Shown: positions 42,515 through 51,204 of the stretch, piece after piece
How the letters are laid out: each line of letters starts with the position of its first letter
How positions within the stretch are numbered: the first letter of the stretch is position 1
Assembly (NCBI GenBank): GCA_044225555.1
Contig: JBGAIM010000008.1
Coordinates: 186,001 to 250,000, forward strand
Reading direction: 5' to 3'
From: JADLHS01 sp044225555
GTDB taxonomy: Bacteria; Verrucomicrobiota; Verrucomicrobiia; Limisphaerales; JADLHS01
DNA length: 64,000 bases
Notes under the pieces: model-generated
Databases searched by the model: none
What the model was told of the DNA's origin: nothing
Seen by the model: the letters and a program-made list of their open reading frames with translations, nothing else
Made by a program: the position numbers and the translations under genes

Positions 42515-43491
42515 ACTGGGACACGATTGATTGGACCGCGTTGGAACGAATGCGCGCCGCTTTCCTGCAAAACACGGCAGGAGTGGCGGACTATTGGCGG
42601 AGCGAGTCGGACCTAGCGAGCTATGACGCCACGTTCGCCCAGCGCATCGGTTGGAAGTGGGATTATGTGCTGGAGGAATTGAAGCGGCGCGGGTGGTCGC
42701 CGCCCAAGGGTGAGTTGCTGGACTGGGGTTGCGGCAGTGGCATCGCCGGGCGGGCGTTCTTGGATCATTTTGGCGTCAACTCGGTGAGTGCATTGCGACT
42801 TTGGGACCGTTCGTCACTGGCGGTTTCGTATGCAACCGCACGCGCGCGATCCAAGTATCCCAAGCTAAAGATCGTCGCCAGCGACGGATCGCCTTCGGCA
42901 GACGGCATTCTGCTCATCAGCCACCTGCTGACGGAGATGGCGCCGGAGCAAACTCAAGCGTTGGCCAATCAGGCGGCGCAGGCAGAGTGTGTGTTGTGGG
43001 TCGAACCCGGCACGTACGAGGCGAGTCTCACATTGATCGCCGTGCGGGAACGATTGCGTTCGCATTTCAATGTGGTCGCTCCCTGCACGCATCAGGAGCG
43101 GTGTGGAATTCTGGCTCCGGAAAATGAGCGGCACTGGTGTCACCATTTCGCATCGCCGCCGCCGGAGGTGTTTACAAGCAGTGACTGGTCGCGCTTTGCC
43201 AGCGTGATGGGCATTGATCTGCGGGATCTACCGTTGAGTTTTCTGGTGTTGGACCGGCGCCCCGTTCCAGCCATGCCCGCGGGCGCCGGGCGGGTCATTG
43301 GGCACCCAAGAATCTACAAGGGCCATGCGCTATTGCTGGGTTGCGACGCCACGGGTGTGAGCGAGCGCAAGTTGACGAAGCGGAATTTTCCGGAGGAGTT
43401 TCGCGCATTGCGGAAAGGAACCGCCGAGGTGCGACGCGAATGGCGGTGCCGGGAGGGCGAAATAATGGAGACGAAGCCGCTGTTGGGATAA
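42511..43491 (+). CDS. Rsm22-like methyltransferase (ribosomal small-subunit associated family)
   Basis: 326 residues. Motif I is LLDWGCGSGIAGRAFL. The second half has CTHQERCGILAPENERHWCHH with spaced Cys/His residues, then a DLRDLPLSFLVLDRR segment, as in the Rsm22 family that associates with the mitochondrial small ribosomal subunit and is proposed to hold an iron-sulfur cluster. Coupled to the preceding methyltransferase. A strong hairpin terminator follows. Confidence 0.85.
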   Translation: MNWDTIDWTALERMRAAFLQNTAGVADYWRSESDLASYDATFAQRIGWKWDYVLEELKRRGWSPPKGELLDWGCGSGIAGRAFLDHFGVNSVSALRLWDRSSLAVSYATARARSKYPKLKIVASDGSPSADGILLISHLLTEMAPEQTQALANQAAQAECVLWVEPGTYEASLTLIAVRERLRSHFNVVAPCTHQERCGILAPENERHWCHHFASPPPEVFTSSDWSRFASVMGIDLRDLPLSFLVLDRRPVPAMPAGAGRVIGHPRIYKGHALLLGCDATGVSERKLTKRNFPEEFRALRKGTAEVRREWRCREGEIMETKPLLG

Positions 43492-43509
43492 CGCCCGGCG
43501 CGAAACAGA

Positions 43510-43539
43510 AAACCCCTTCCGGTTTCCCGGAAGGGGTTT
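43510..43539. terminator. Bidirectional terminator between Rsm22-like gene and porin
   Basis: AAACCCCTTCCGG (43510-43522) and CCGGAAGGGGTTT (43527-43539) form a perfect 13-bp stem with a 4-nt loop. It ends in T on one strand and A on the other, between two convergent genes. Confidence 0.85.
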
Positions 43540-43556
43540 GTGATTCTTGAAACCGA

Positions 43557-44747
43557 TTAGAACTTGTAGATGACGTTCGCGGCGACCATCACAGCATTCC
43601 GCTGGAGATTGCCAGCAGAGCCGTAGGACGGTTGATCACCATGATCCCAGCGGATTTCCGCGCGGCTGATCACGTTTTCCCACAGATCATACTGGAGCGT
43701 GCCGGTGAACGCGTAGGCCTCGTTGTCCGAACCAGCGACTTCACCCTGCTCACGAATCGACTCGGCGCGGCCGTGCAGGCTCATCTTTTCGGTAGCCTGG
43801 TAGGACAAATAAAGTCCCCAAGCATACTGATCGCCCACCGGAGCGCCAAATGCGCCGGAGATGACGCTCGCCGTCGAGGCGTTACCCCACATGTGCGCGT
43901 AGTCAAACGAAACGCCCGCCTTCAAACCAGTGACCGGAGTATTGACGGTGGCCCCGACATAGTAGTTGTCGCGGGTCTGATTGCCGCCGGCTGCCGCATC
44001 GAAGCCGCAGAGAACGCCGGAATACAAGCTGGATCCAGCCAACCAACCCCAATCACTCGGGGCCGTAAGCGCAATCGAGCCGGTGTAGGCTTTGAACGAT
44101 TCCGCTTTGGGTGGGTTTGCCCGACCATTGATGGTAGGTCCAACCGTGTTCACAACACCAACCGATGCCGCAATCGAGTCCGCGAAGCGGTAGGTGGCGA
44201 GCACGCCCGTTTGGGTGGTCGGCTCCAGGGTAAACCCATAGGAGCGGGTCATATTCGGGTTGTTGCCACTTTCCAAGGTTTCGTAACCGAGGATGGTGTC
44301 GAACACGCCCATTTTCCAATCAATCCCATTGCCCACTGGGGTGCGAAGCGCCACGTAGGCCTGACGAATAGCCAGATCGTTGTTTTCAAAGCCCACGTCA
44401 CCGGAAGTCGGGCTGCCAGTCGCCAGAGTGTTGGCATCAGGGCCAAACCACAGGTCGGCGCGATAACCAGCCGCCCATTCGCTTTCGTCCAGCGCCTTGG
44501 CGATGGTCAACTGAACCACGTTCAGATTGAATCCGTCAGCCTTGCCCGTTCCGCCGAAGGCGTAACCCGGCAGGTTCGCGTTACCGGTTCCCAGGTTCCA
44601 TTGCATCGAGGTGTCCACATACCCGCTGATGGTGGTGGAAGACAGGGCCGACTGAACGGCACTCATCTTTTCCTCTGCCTGCGCAACTGATGTGAGGCTG
44701 ACTGCACCTACCGCGGCCAGACCCAGCGTCCATTTATTAAACTTCAT
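43557..44747 (-). CDS. Outer-membrane beta-barrel porin (BBP2/OmpL-like)
   Basis: 396 residues with a signal peptide (MKFNKWTLGLAAVGAVSLTSVAQA). Alternating-polarity strands continue to the end, which finishes in NAVMVAANVIYKF with the terminal Phe needed for barrel assembly. Segments such as ISGYVDTSMQWNLGTG, LNVVQLTIAKAL and YGFTLEPTTQTGVLATYRFADS fit putative beta-barrel porin-2. GGAGG lies 9 bp upstream of the ATG, one of the few clear ribosome sites in the window, consistent with high expression. Confidence 0.88.
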   Translation of the reverse strand: MKFNKWTLGLAAVGAVSLTSVAQAEEKMSAVQSALSSTTISGYVDTSMQWNLGTGNANLPGYAFGGTGKADGFNLNVVQLTIAKALDESEWAAGYRADLWFGPDANTLATGSPTSGDVGFENNDLAIRQAYVALRTPVGNGIDWKMGVFDTILGYETLESGNNPNMTRSYGFTLEPTTQTGVLATYRFADSIAASVGVVNTVGPTINGRANPPKAESFKAYTGSIALTAPSDWGWLAGSSLYSGVLCGFDAAAGGNQTRDNYYVGATVNTPVTGLKAGVSFDYAHMWGNASTASVISGAFGAPVGDQYAWGLYLSYQATEKMSLHGRAESIREQGEVAGSDNEAYAFTGTLQYDLWENVISRAEIRWDHGDQPSYGSAGNLQRNAVMVAANVIYKF

Positions 44748-44809
44748 TTTGGTTCCTCCGATGTTCTTTGTTCTTACTTATGTTGTAACTGCTTTGTCCA
44801 TTGCATTGT

Positions 44810-44832
44810 CGGGGCAAAACCGGTTTACCCCG
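44810..44832 (-). promoter_or_regulatory. Hairpin in the porin 5' leader
   Basis: On the minus strand CGGGGTAAA pairs with TTTGCCCCG (9 bp, one G-T) around the loop CCGGT, about 63 nt upstream of the porin ATG. No T-run follows, so it is not a terminator. It could stabilise the mRNA or be an sRNA target. Confidence 0.4.
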
Positions 44833-44858
44833 GCACCAAGGTGGTGCATTTGAAGGCA

Positions 44859-44887
44859 TTGATAGGAAAAACAGGGCAATTTGACAA
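44859..44887 (-). promoter_or_regulatory. Candidate porin promoter
   Basis: On the minus strand TTGTCA (44882-44887), a 17-bp spacer and TATCAA (44859-44864). The predicted start is near 44852, giving a leader of about 105 nt that contains the hairpin at 44810-44832. The rest of the 375-bp gap up to pilC (44888-45122) shows no gene that I can support. Confidence 0.5.
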
Positions 44888-45122
44888 CAAGTATTTTTTG
44901 GCCGGTCGAAATCCGAACAGACATTGCACAAGGTTGGGGCACAAAGGACGGGGATTTCGGGCCAAAACCAGTGGCGAGGGTAAAGGTTGAGCTACCGTGG
45001 CGTCCCCGGGGGCTTTGGAATGGGTGTTGCTCATCAAAGGGCGAACAACGCTGCAAGGCAGCCCGAAAGCGGTGTCGTTCTTGAATTATCGCGCCGAAAC
45101 AAGTATCAACGACCTATAACTT

Positions 45123-46340
45123 ATGCCGTCATTTGTCTATGTCGCCCGCGAGACGGGCACTGGTAGGGAGATCCGAAGTTCCGTCGAGGCGGCCACTGAG
45201 CAAGCGGCGGTGGCGGCCCTTCTCAACCGCAACCTGCTGGTGGTTTCCATTCAGGAAAAGGTGGCCAAGAAAGGTCGCACTTCCGGCGGCTCCGTGCCAT
45301 TGCACGACCTGGTCATTTTCACCCGGCAGTTGGCCACGATGATTGATGCCGGTCTGGCCATGGTTCAGTGCCTCCAAGCTTTGGCGGATCAGACCCAAAA
45401 CAAAGCGATGCGGGACGTCATCAAGGACATTTGCACCCGGGTCGAGGGCGGCGACAGTTTCTCCGAGGCGCTGTCAAAACACCCCAATGCCTTCAACCGG
45501 CTTTATGTGGCCATGGTTGGTGCGGGTGAAAAAGGCGGTTTGCTGGCTGAAATCCTCGCACGCTTGGCCGTTTACCTGGAAAACACCGCCCGGCTGCGCA
45601 AGAAGGTCAAATCCGCGATGATGTATCCCACGGTGGTTACCGTCGTGGCCATTGGTATTACAATTTTCTTGTTGGTGAAGGTCATTCCGGTGTTCGGCGA
45701 CATTTACTCGGGTTTTGGCGCCCAGTTGCCAGGACCAACACAGTTCCTCATCAACCTCAGCAAGATCGTGCAAAGTTACTTCTGGGCCTTCCTCATTATG
45801 GGTGGCGGTGGAGTATACGGCTGGTTGTATTTCATCAAAACCAAGTCGGGCCGCGAATTCTGGGATCGCAATCGGATCCGGCTGCCCATCTTCGGCGTCA
45901 TTGCCCACAAGATCTGCCTCGCGCGGTTCACGCGCACGCTGGCGTCGCTCATCCGCAGCGGTGTGCCGATTCTGGAGGTGCTGCACATCGTCTCCCAAAC
46001 CGTCGGCAACGTCATAATGGAAAAAGCCATCAACGTAGCCTCCAGCGACATCGAGCGCGGCGAAAGCATCTCGGTGGCCTTGGGCAAGCATCCGATTTTC
46101 CCCAACATGATCATCCGCATGATCACGGCTGGTGAGCAGACCGGTAAGATTGACAACATGCTGGAACGCATCTCCGATTTCCTGGACGAAGAAATTGAAA
46201 CCACCCTGTCCGGCCTGACCTCGCTGATCGAGCCCATCCTGATTGTGTTCCTTGGCGTGGTGGTCGGCGGCATGGTGATTTGTATGTTCCTGCCAATCTT
46301 CAAGATGTCCGAGATCGTCAGCCCGCAGAAGGGTCGCTGA
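45123..46340 (+). CDS. pilC: Type IV pilus/type II secretion inner-membrane protein (PilC/GspF)
   Basis: 405 residues, the family length. An N-terminal segment (FVYVARETGTGREIRSSVEA) is followed by two GspF domains (FTRQLATMIDAGLAMVQCLQAL and FTRTLASLIRSGVPILEVLHI) and three membrane helices, the last near the C-terminus (EPILIVFLGVVVGGMVICMFLPIF). It is the platform protein that couples the assembly ATPase to pilin polymerisation. Isolated from other pil genes; a terminator follows. Confidence 0.95.
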   Translation: MPSFVYVARETGTGREIRSSVEAATEQAAVAALLNRNLLVVSIQEKVAKKGRTSGGSVPLHDLVIFTRQLATMIDAGLAMVQCLQALADQTQNKAMRDVIKDICTRVEGGDSFSEALSKHPNAFNRLYVAMVGAGEKGGLLAEILARLAVYLENTARLRKKVKSAMMYPTVVTVVAIGITIFLLVKVIPVFGDIYSGFGAQLPGPTQFLINLSKIVQSYFWAFLIMGGGGVYGWLYFIKTKSGREFWDRNRIRLPIFGVIAHKICLARFTRTLASLIRSGVPILEVLHIVSQTVGNVIMEKAINVASSDIERGESISVALGKHPIFPNMIIRMITAGEQTGKIDNMLERISDFLDEEIETTLSGLTSLIEPILIVFLGVVVGGMVICMFLPIFKMSEIVSPQKGR

Positions 46341-46361
46341 CCTGCTCGGAATCGAATTCAC

Positions 46362-46396
46362 AAACCGCCAGTCTGCGTGAGCCGGCTGGCGGTTTT
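46362..46396 (+). terminator. Terminator after pilC
   Basis: AAACCGCCAG (46362-46371) pairs with CTGGCGGTTT (46386-46395), a 10-bp stem with a 14-nt loop, then T. It also lies at the 3' end of the convergent nadB gene. Confidence 0.75.
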
Positions 46397-46413
46397 GCTT
46401 TGGCGTAATCCAG

Positions 46414-48015
46414 CTACCCGCTCTTGCGAACCAGGCTGTCGCGTTGCGCCCAGTCGGGATTCGCGTTGGGATGGTCGAGGTTGTAATGCAGTCCTCGGCT
46501 CTCGGGGCGAAGCAGGGCGCAACGCACAATCAACTCCGCCACGGTGGCGATGTTGCGCAACTCCAGCAAATCCGCCGTCACGATGAAATTCCAGTAATAC
46601 TCCTGGATTTCCTGCTGCAAATTTGCGAGCCGCGATTGGGCGCGTTGCAGGCGTTTGTCCGTCCGCACAATGCTCACGTAATCCCACATGCAGCGGCGGA
46701 TTTCATCCCAGTTGTGCGCCACCACCACCATCTCGTCGGGGTTGTCGGCATCACCGGACTGCCAATTCGGAATCTTAAAATCCGCGACCGGCAAAGCATC
46801 GGCTGCGATGCGCTGGGCCGCCCGATGCGCGCACACGATGGCTTCGAGCAGTGAATTGCTGGCGAGCCGGTTCGCGCCGTGCAAGCCAGTGCAGGCCACT
46901 TCGCCCACGGCAAACAGCCCAGCGATTTCGGTTTTGCCGTCCACGTTGGTCACCACTCCGCCGCATTGATAATGCGCGGCTGGCACCACGGGAATCGGCT
47001 CCTTGGTGATGTCTATGCCAAACTCCAGGCAGGTCTTGTAGATGTTTGGAAAGCGCTCGATCACAAACCGCGCCGGTTTGTGCGTGATGTCCAGCAACAC
47101 ATGATCCGCGCCGCTTTTCTTCATCTCCGCGTCAATCGCCCGGGCCACAATATCGCGCGGCGCCAGTGATTTCAGGGGATGGTAATCATTCATGAACTCC
47201 ACCCCGTCCAACGACATCAGCACGCCGCCCTCTCCCCGCACTGCTTCGCTGACGAGAAATGATTTTGCTTTGGGATGATACAGGCAGGTCGGATGAAACT
47301 GGACGAATTCCATGTTCGCCACCGGCGCACCCGCCCGATAGGCCATGGCCACGCCATCACCCGTGGCGATGTCTGGATTTGTCGTGTAGAGATAGACCTT
47401 GCCACAACCGCCGGTGGCCAGCAGCGTGACCGGTGACGAAAACGTCTCCACCGTGCCCGTCGCCTTGGCGAACACATACGCGCCGAGGCAACGATTCTCG
47501 CCCACGTATCCCAGTTTCTGGCTGGTGATGAGGTCAATCGCCAGGTGGTTTTCAAAAATGGAAATGTTCGGCTGTTGCGCTACGGCATTGAGCAACGCAC
47601 GTTCAATCTCGCGCCCGGTCACATCTTTTGCGTGCAGAATGCGGCGTTTCGAGTGGCCGCCTTCCTTGCCGAGGTCGAGCTGCCGGCCACCGTCCTCGCC
47701 CGGGGCCTCGCGCTCGGAAAACTTCATCCCGAGTTCGATCAACTCCGCGATGCGCGCCGGACCTTCCTCCACAATGTTCCGCACAATCGCTTCTTTACAC
47801 AGTCCGGCCCCTGCCTCCAGCGTGTCGCGCACGTGCAATTCAAACGAATCCTCCTTACTCGTGACCGACGCAATCCCGCCCTGCGCGTAATTCGTGTTCG
47901 ACTCGGCGCGGTTCTTCTTGGTGACGATGGCGACCCGCCCGCGCGCCGCCACTTTGAGGGCGAAAGAAAGTCCCGCAATCCCGCTGCCGAGGACCAGGAA
48001 GTCAAATTGCTTCAT
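46414..48015 (-). CDS. nadB: L-aspartate oxidase (NAD synthesis)
   Basis: 533 residues. The FAD-binding motif LVLGSGIAGLSFAL is at the N-terminus. RAESNTNYAQGGIASV, MEFVQFHPTCLYHP, RDIVARAIDAEM and LHGANRLASNSLLEAIV are signatures of NadB within the succinate dehydrogenase/aspartate oxidase family. It oxidises L-aspartate to iminoaspartate for quinolinate. nadA and nadC are not adjacent. The response regulator gene lies 61 bp upstream. Confidence 0.96.
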   Translation of the reverse strand: MKQFDFLVLGSGIAGLSFALKVAARGRVAIVTKKNRAESNTNYAQGGIASVTSKEDSFELHVRDTLEAGAGLCKEAIVRNIVEEGPARIAELIELGMKFSEREAPGEDGGRQLDLGKEGGHSKRRILHAKDVTGREIERALLNAVAQQPNISIFENHLAIDLITSQKLGYVGENRCLGAYVFAKATGTVETFSSPVTLLATGGCGKVYLYTTNPDIATGDGVAMAYRAGAPVANMEFVQFHPTCLYHPKAKSFLVSEAVRGEGGVLMSLDGVEFMNDYHPLKSLAPRDIVARAIDAEMKKSGADHVLLDITHKPARFVIERFPNIYKTCLEFGIDITKEPIPVVPAAHYQCGGVVTNVDGKTEIAGLFAVGEVACTGLHGANRLASNSLLEAIVCAHRAAQRIAADALPVADFKIPNWQSGDADNPDEMVVVAHNWDEIRRCMWDYVSIVRTDKRLQRAQSRLANLQQEIQEYYWNFIVTADLLELRNIATVAELIVRCALLRPESRGLHYNLDHPNANPDWAQRDSLVRKSG

Positions 48016-48076
48016 CGGCGCACACGATGAACCGAAGCCCCCCGGGAAGCAATCGCCGGGTTAAGTCTGAGCAGCA

Positions 48077-48466
48077 TTACCGTGTCACGCGCTCGACTTC
48101 GCTAAGCAGGGTTTCCACCGCCACGGGCTTGCGCAGAACTGGTGCTTCCACGGTGCTGGCGAATTTGTGAAACCGTTCCTCGTCGGCCACGCCGGTGATG
48201 AAGACGAACCGCCGGGCCAGCGCGGGATTGGTGCGCTCGACCGTGGCGTAGAACAAATCCCCGTCGAGTTGCGGCATCTGAAGATCGCAAATCACCACGT
48301 CCGTGTGATGACTAAGAACGTATTTAAGCGCGGCCACGGCATCGGAAAGAACGGTCGCGTCGTAGCCGTGCAGTTTGAGGATCTCGGAGAAAAACCAGGC
48401 CAGTTCCGCGTTGTCGTCCACGATGACGACGTGACGCCGACGAGGGGTGCCATTGCTGGTTTCCAT
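48077..48466 (-). CDS. Single-domain response regulator
   Basis: 129 residues from METSNGT; the ATG fits the receiver domain better than the upstream GTG. Acidic pair in VVIVDDNAEL, phospho-acceptor Asp in DVVICDLQMPQLDG, Thr in FVFITGVADE and Lys in PVLRKPVA are all present. There is no output domain, so it acts as a CheY- or Spo0F-like stand-alone receiver. No histidine kinase is nearby. Confidence 0.9.
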   Translation of the reverse strand: METSNGTPRRRHVVIVDDNAELAWFFSEILKLHGYDATVLSDAVAALKYVLSHHTDVVICDLQMPQLDGDLFYATVERTNPALARRFVFITGVADEERFHKFASTVEAPVLRKPVAVETLLSEVERVTR

Positions 48467-48582
48467 GACGACTGGCCTCGGTCGAACTCTAACCCCAATC
48501 GTTACCAAGGGGCAAGCATGGTGAACACAAGTTGTTTCCTTCTGGTCGGACGGTTCCGCCTCTTCTATGCTCTGCGCCCGAC

Positions 48583-49326
48583 ATGAGAATTCTCGGCATC
48601 ATTCCCGCGCGCTACGCCTCGACGCGGTTTCCCGGCAAACCGTTGCATCCCATCGCCGGCAAACCACTCATCCAACGCGTGGTCGAACAATGCCAGAAAG
48701 CAAAATCCCTGAGCGAAGTCATCGTGGCCACGGACGACACGCGCATTGCCGGGGTGAGTAAACAGTTTTGTCGCGTGGAAATGACACGGGAAGATCATCC
48801 CAGCGGCTCGGACCGCATCGCCGAAGTGGCGGCGCGTTGCGAGTGCGACGCCGTGGTGAACATCCAGGGCGACGAACCGTTGATTGACCCGGCGGTCATT
48901 GACGTGGTGGCCGCGGCGTTGCGTGATGCCGAAATGTCCACCGCCGCTACTCCCATCAAGAACATTGCCGAATATGACAACCCGAACGTCGTGAAAGTCG
49001 TTGTCAACGTGGCGGGCCGGGCGCTATATTTTTCCCGTCGCACGATTCCGTATCTGCGCGAGGCCGCCAGTCGTTCCGCAAGCGAACAGTTGGCGGCGTT
49101 TCCTTTTTTGAAACACCTCGGCATTTATGGATTTCGGCGCGAGACGCTGTTGCGGCTGGTGAAATTCCCGGTGTCCCGATTGGAGAACGCGGAGAAGCTG
49201 GAGCAGTTGCGGGCGCTGGACAACGGCATCAGCATCGCGGTGGCGACCGTGGATTACGACAGCGTGGGCGTGGATGTGCCGGAGGATGTCGCGCGGGTGG
49301 AACGGTTGTTGGCGGGCAGGGATTAA
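48583..49326 (+). CDS. kdsB: 3-deoxy-manno-octulosonate cytidylyltransferase
   Basis: 247 residues from MRILGIIPARYASTRFPGKPL, the family hallmark. VVEQCQKAKSLSEVIVATDD, DHPSGSDRIAEVA and VVNIQGDEPLIDP follow. It activates Kdo with CTP for lipid A attachment and works with kdsA at 20 kb. CTP synthase is the next gene downstream. The TAA stop lies inside a hexanucleotide repeat. Confidence 0.97.
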   Translation: MRILGIIPARYASTRFPGKPLHPIAGKPLIQRVVEQCQKAKSLSEVIVATDDTRIAGVSKQFCRVEMTREDHPSGSDRIAEVAARCECDAVVNIQGDEPLIDPAVIDVVAAALRDAEMSTAATPIKNIAEYDNPNVVKVVVNVAGRALYFSRRTIPYLREAASRSASEQLAAFPFLKHLGIYGFRRETLLRLVKFPVSRLENAEKLEQLRALDNGISIAVATVDYDSVGVDVPEDVARVERLLAGRD

Positions 49327-49406
49327 GAGTAAGATTGCGATTATGATTAAGAGAAAGCGCAGCGTGCCAGTTTCTTAATCTTGCTCTTAATCGTAATCTT
49401 AATCTC
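49321..49406. repeat. Hexanucleotide inverted repeat overlapping the kdsB stop
   Basis: The left arm (49321-49353) reads GATTAA, GAGTAA, GATTGC, GATTAT, GATTAA, GAG. The right arm (49374-49406) contains TTAATC, TTGCTC, TTAATC, GTAATC, TTAATC. It is related to 20801-20890. It supplies the TAA of kdsB (49324-49326). Confidence 0.82.
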
Positions 49407-49426
49407 GGTTCGTTCGAACTAGGAAA

Positions 49427-51040
49427 ATGAAATTTATCTTCGTTACCGGTGGGGTGGTGAGTTCGCTCGGCAAGGGGCTGACAGCGGCGGCGCTGGGCAC
49501 GTTGCTCGAGAATCGCGGACTCAAGGTCGCCATCCAGAAGTTCGATCCCTATCTCAATGTCGACCCCGGCACGATGTCGCCCTATCAGCACGGCGAGGTT
49601 TATGTGCTCGACGACGGCGCGGAAACCGACCTCGACCTCGGCCACTACGAACGTTTCACCAACACGAAACTCTCCCGCCTGAATAATCTCACGAGCGGTC
49701 AGGTTTATCAGACCGTGCTCAACAACGAGCGCGAGGGAATTTATCTCGGCAAGACCGTGCAGGTGATTCCGCACGTCACGGACGAAATCAAACGCCGCAT
49801 CCACGTGCTCGCGTCCGAGAGCAAAGCCGATGTCATCATTACCGAAGTTGGCGGCACCACCGGTGACATTGAAGGGCTGCCGTTCCTGGAAGCCATCCGC
49901 GAATTCGCGCTCGAAGCCGGCATTGGGAATACCTGCTTCATCCACGTCACCTACGTGCCCTACATCAAGGCCGCGGGTGAATTGAAAACCAAACCCACCC
50001 AGCAATCCGTCGCCAAGCTACGCGAAATCGGCATCTCGCCGCACCTGGTCGCGTGCCGCTGCGAAAAGCCGCTCGACAAGGATCTGCGCCAGAAAATTTC
50101 ACTCTTTTGCAGTGTGCCCACCGAGGCGGTCATTGAAGTGAAGGACGTGGATCATTCGATCTACGAAGCGCCCTTGATGCTCCAACGCGAGCGCGCCGAC
50201 GAACTCGTCTGCCGCTACCTGCACCTCGATGTACCTGCGGCGAAGATGGCGCATTGGCAGGAAATCATCCGCAAGCTTATCGCCCCGCAACATCGCGTCC
50301 GCGTCGGCGTCGTCGGCAAATACATCGGGTTGCAGGACGCCTACAAGTCCGTCTATGAAGCGATCATCCATGGCGGCATTGCCAATGATTGCGGCGTGGA
50401 GATCGTGCAAGTGGATGCCGAGGACATCGAAAAGCCGGACGGGGAAAAGGCCCTGCAAGGCTTGGGCGGCATCTGCGTGCCCGGCGGATTTGGCGAGCGT
50501 GGCATCGAAGGCAAAATCAAAGCCGCCAAGTTCGCGCGCGAAAACAAAGTGCCGTATCTCGGCCTGTGCCTGGGAATGCAGATTGCCACCATCGAGTTCG
50601 CGCGCAACGTCCTCAAGCTGGAGAAGGCGCACTCGACCGAGTTCAATCCCGACACGCCACATCCGGTCATCGCGCTGTTGGACGCGCAACGCAAAGTCAC
50701 CAAGAAAGGCGGTACCATGCGTCTCGGCGCGCAGCCGTGCCAGCTCGCCGTGGGTTCGCAGGCCGGAAAACTTTACGGCTCGTTCGTGGTCAACGAACGT
50801 CATCGCCATCGCTTCGAGTTCAACAACGCCTATCGCGAGAAGTTCGAGAAGGCGGGCTTTATCTTCAGCGGCCTGTCGCCCGACGGCAAACTCGTGGAAG
50901 TGATTGAACTGCCGGATCACCCGTTCTACCTGGCCAGCCAGTTCCATCCGGAATTCCTGAGCAAGCCGCACCAGCCGCACCCGCTGTTCAAAGGCTTCAT
51001 CGCCGCCGCGCATCAGCAAATCCATCACAAGCCGCTGTAA
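49427..51040 (+). CDS. pyrG: CTP synthase
   Basis: 537 residues. The synthetase domain opens FVTGGVVSSLGKGLTAAALG, with QKFDPYLNVDPGTMSPYQHGE next. The C-terminal glutamine amidotransferase domain has the nucleophile Cys in GLCLGMQ (about residue 383) and His/Glu in SQFHPEF. It aminates UTP to CTP. Following kdsB, which uses CTP, it may reflect functional linkage, although the repeat lies between them. Confidence 0.98.
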   Translation: MKFIFVTGGVVSSLGKGLTAAALGTLLENRGLKVAIQKFDPYLNVDPGTMSPYQHGEVYVLDDGAETDLDLGHYERFTNTKLSRLNNLTSGQVYQTVLNNEREGIYLGKTVQVIPHVTDEIKRRIHVLASESKADVIITEVGGTTGDIEGLPFLEAIREFALEAGIGNTCFIHVTYVPYIKAAGELKTKPTQQSVAKLREIGISPHLVACRCEKPLDKDLRQKISLFCSVPTEAVIEVKDVDHSIYEAPLMLQRERADELVCRYLHLDVPAAKMAHWQEIIRKLIAPQHRVRVGVVGKYIGLQDAYKSVYEAIIHGGIANDCGVEIVQVDAEDIEKPDGEKALQGLGGICVPGGFGERGIEGKIKAAKFARENKVPYLGLCLGMQIATIEFARNVLKLEKAHSTEFNPDTPHPVIALLDAQRKVTKKGGTMRLGAQPCQLAVGSQAGKLYGSFVVNERHRHRFEFNNAYREKFEKAGFIFSGLSPDGKLVEVIELPDHPFYLASQFHPEFLSKPHQPHPLFKGFIAAAHQQIHHKPL

Positions 51041-51204
51041 ATGAGAGGAGGGAGTGATGATCCCCGAATGCAGCTTCCATCCGGCGTTGCGCCAACCGAA
51101 GTGCATGCATGCACTGGATGGTTGAAGCACGAACCGATAGCTGAGTCGCGGTGTTTTACATGCATGAGCTGCACTCAAAGCCAATCAGGTCAGGAACCAC
51201 CGTA

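Noticed and set aside
51041..51204. tRNA or small RNA gene before the HEAT-repeat gene
   Set aside because: There is no cloverleaf or CCA end; only a short TGCATGCATGCA palindrome is visible.
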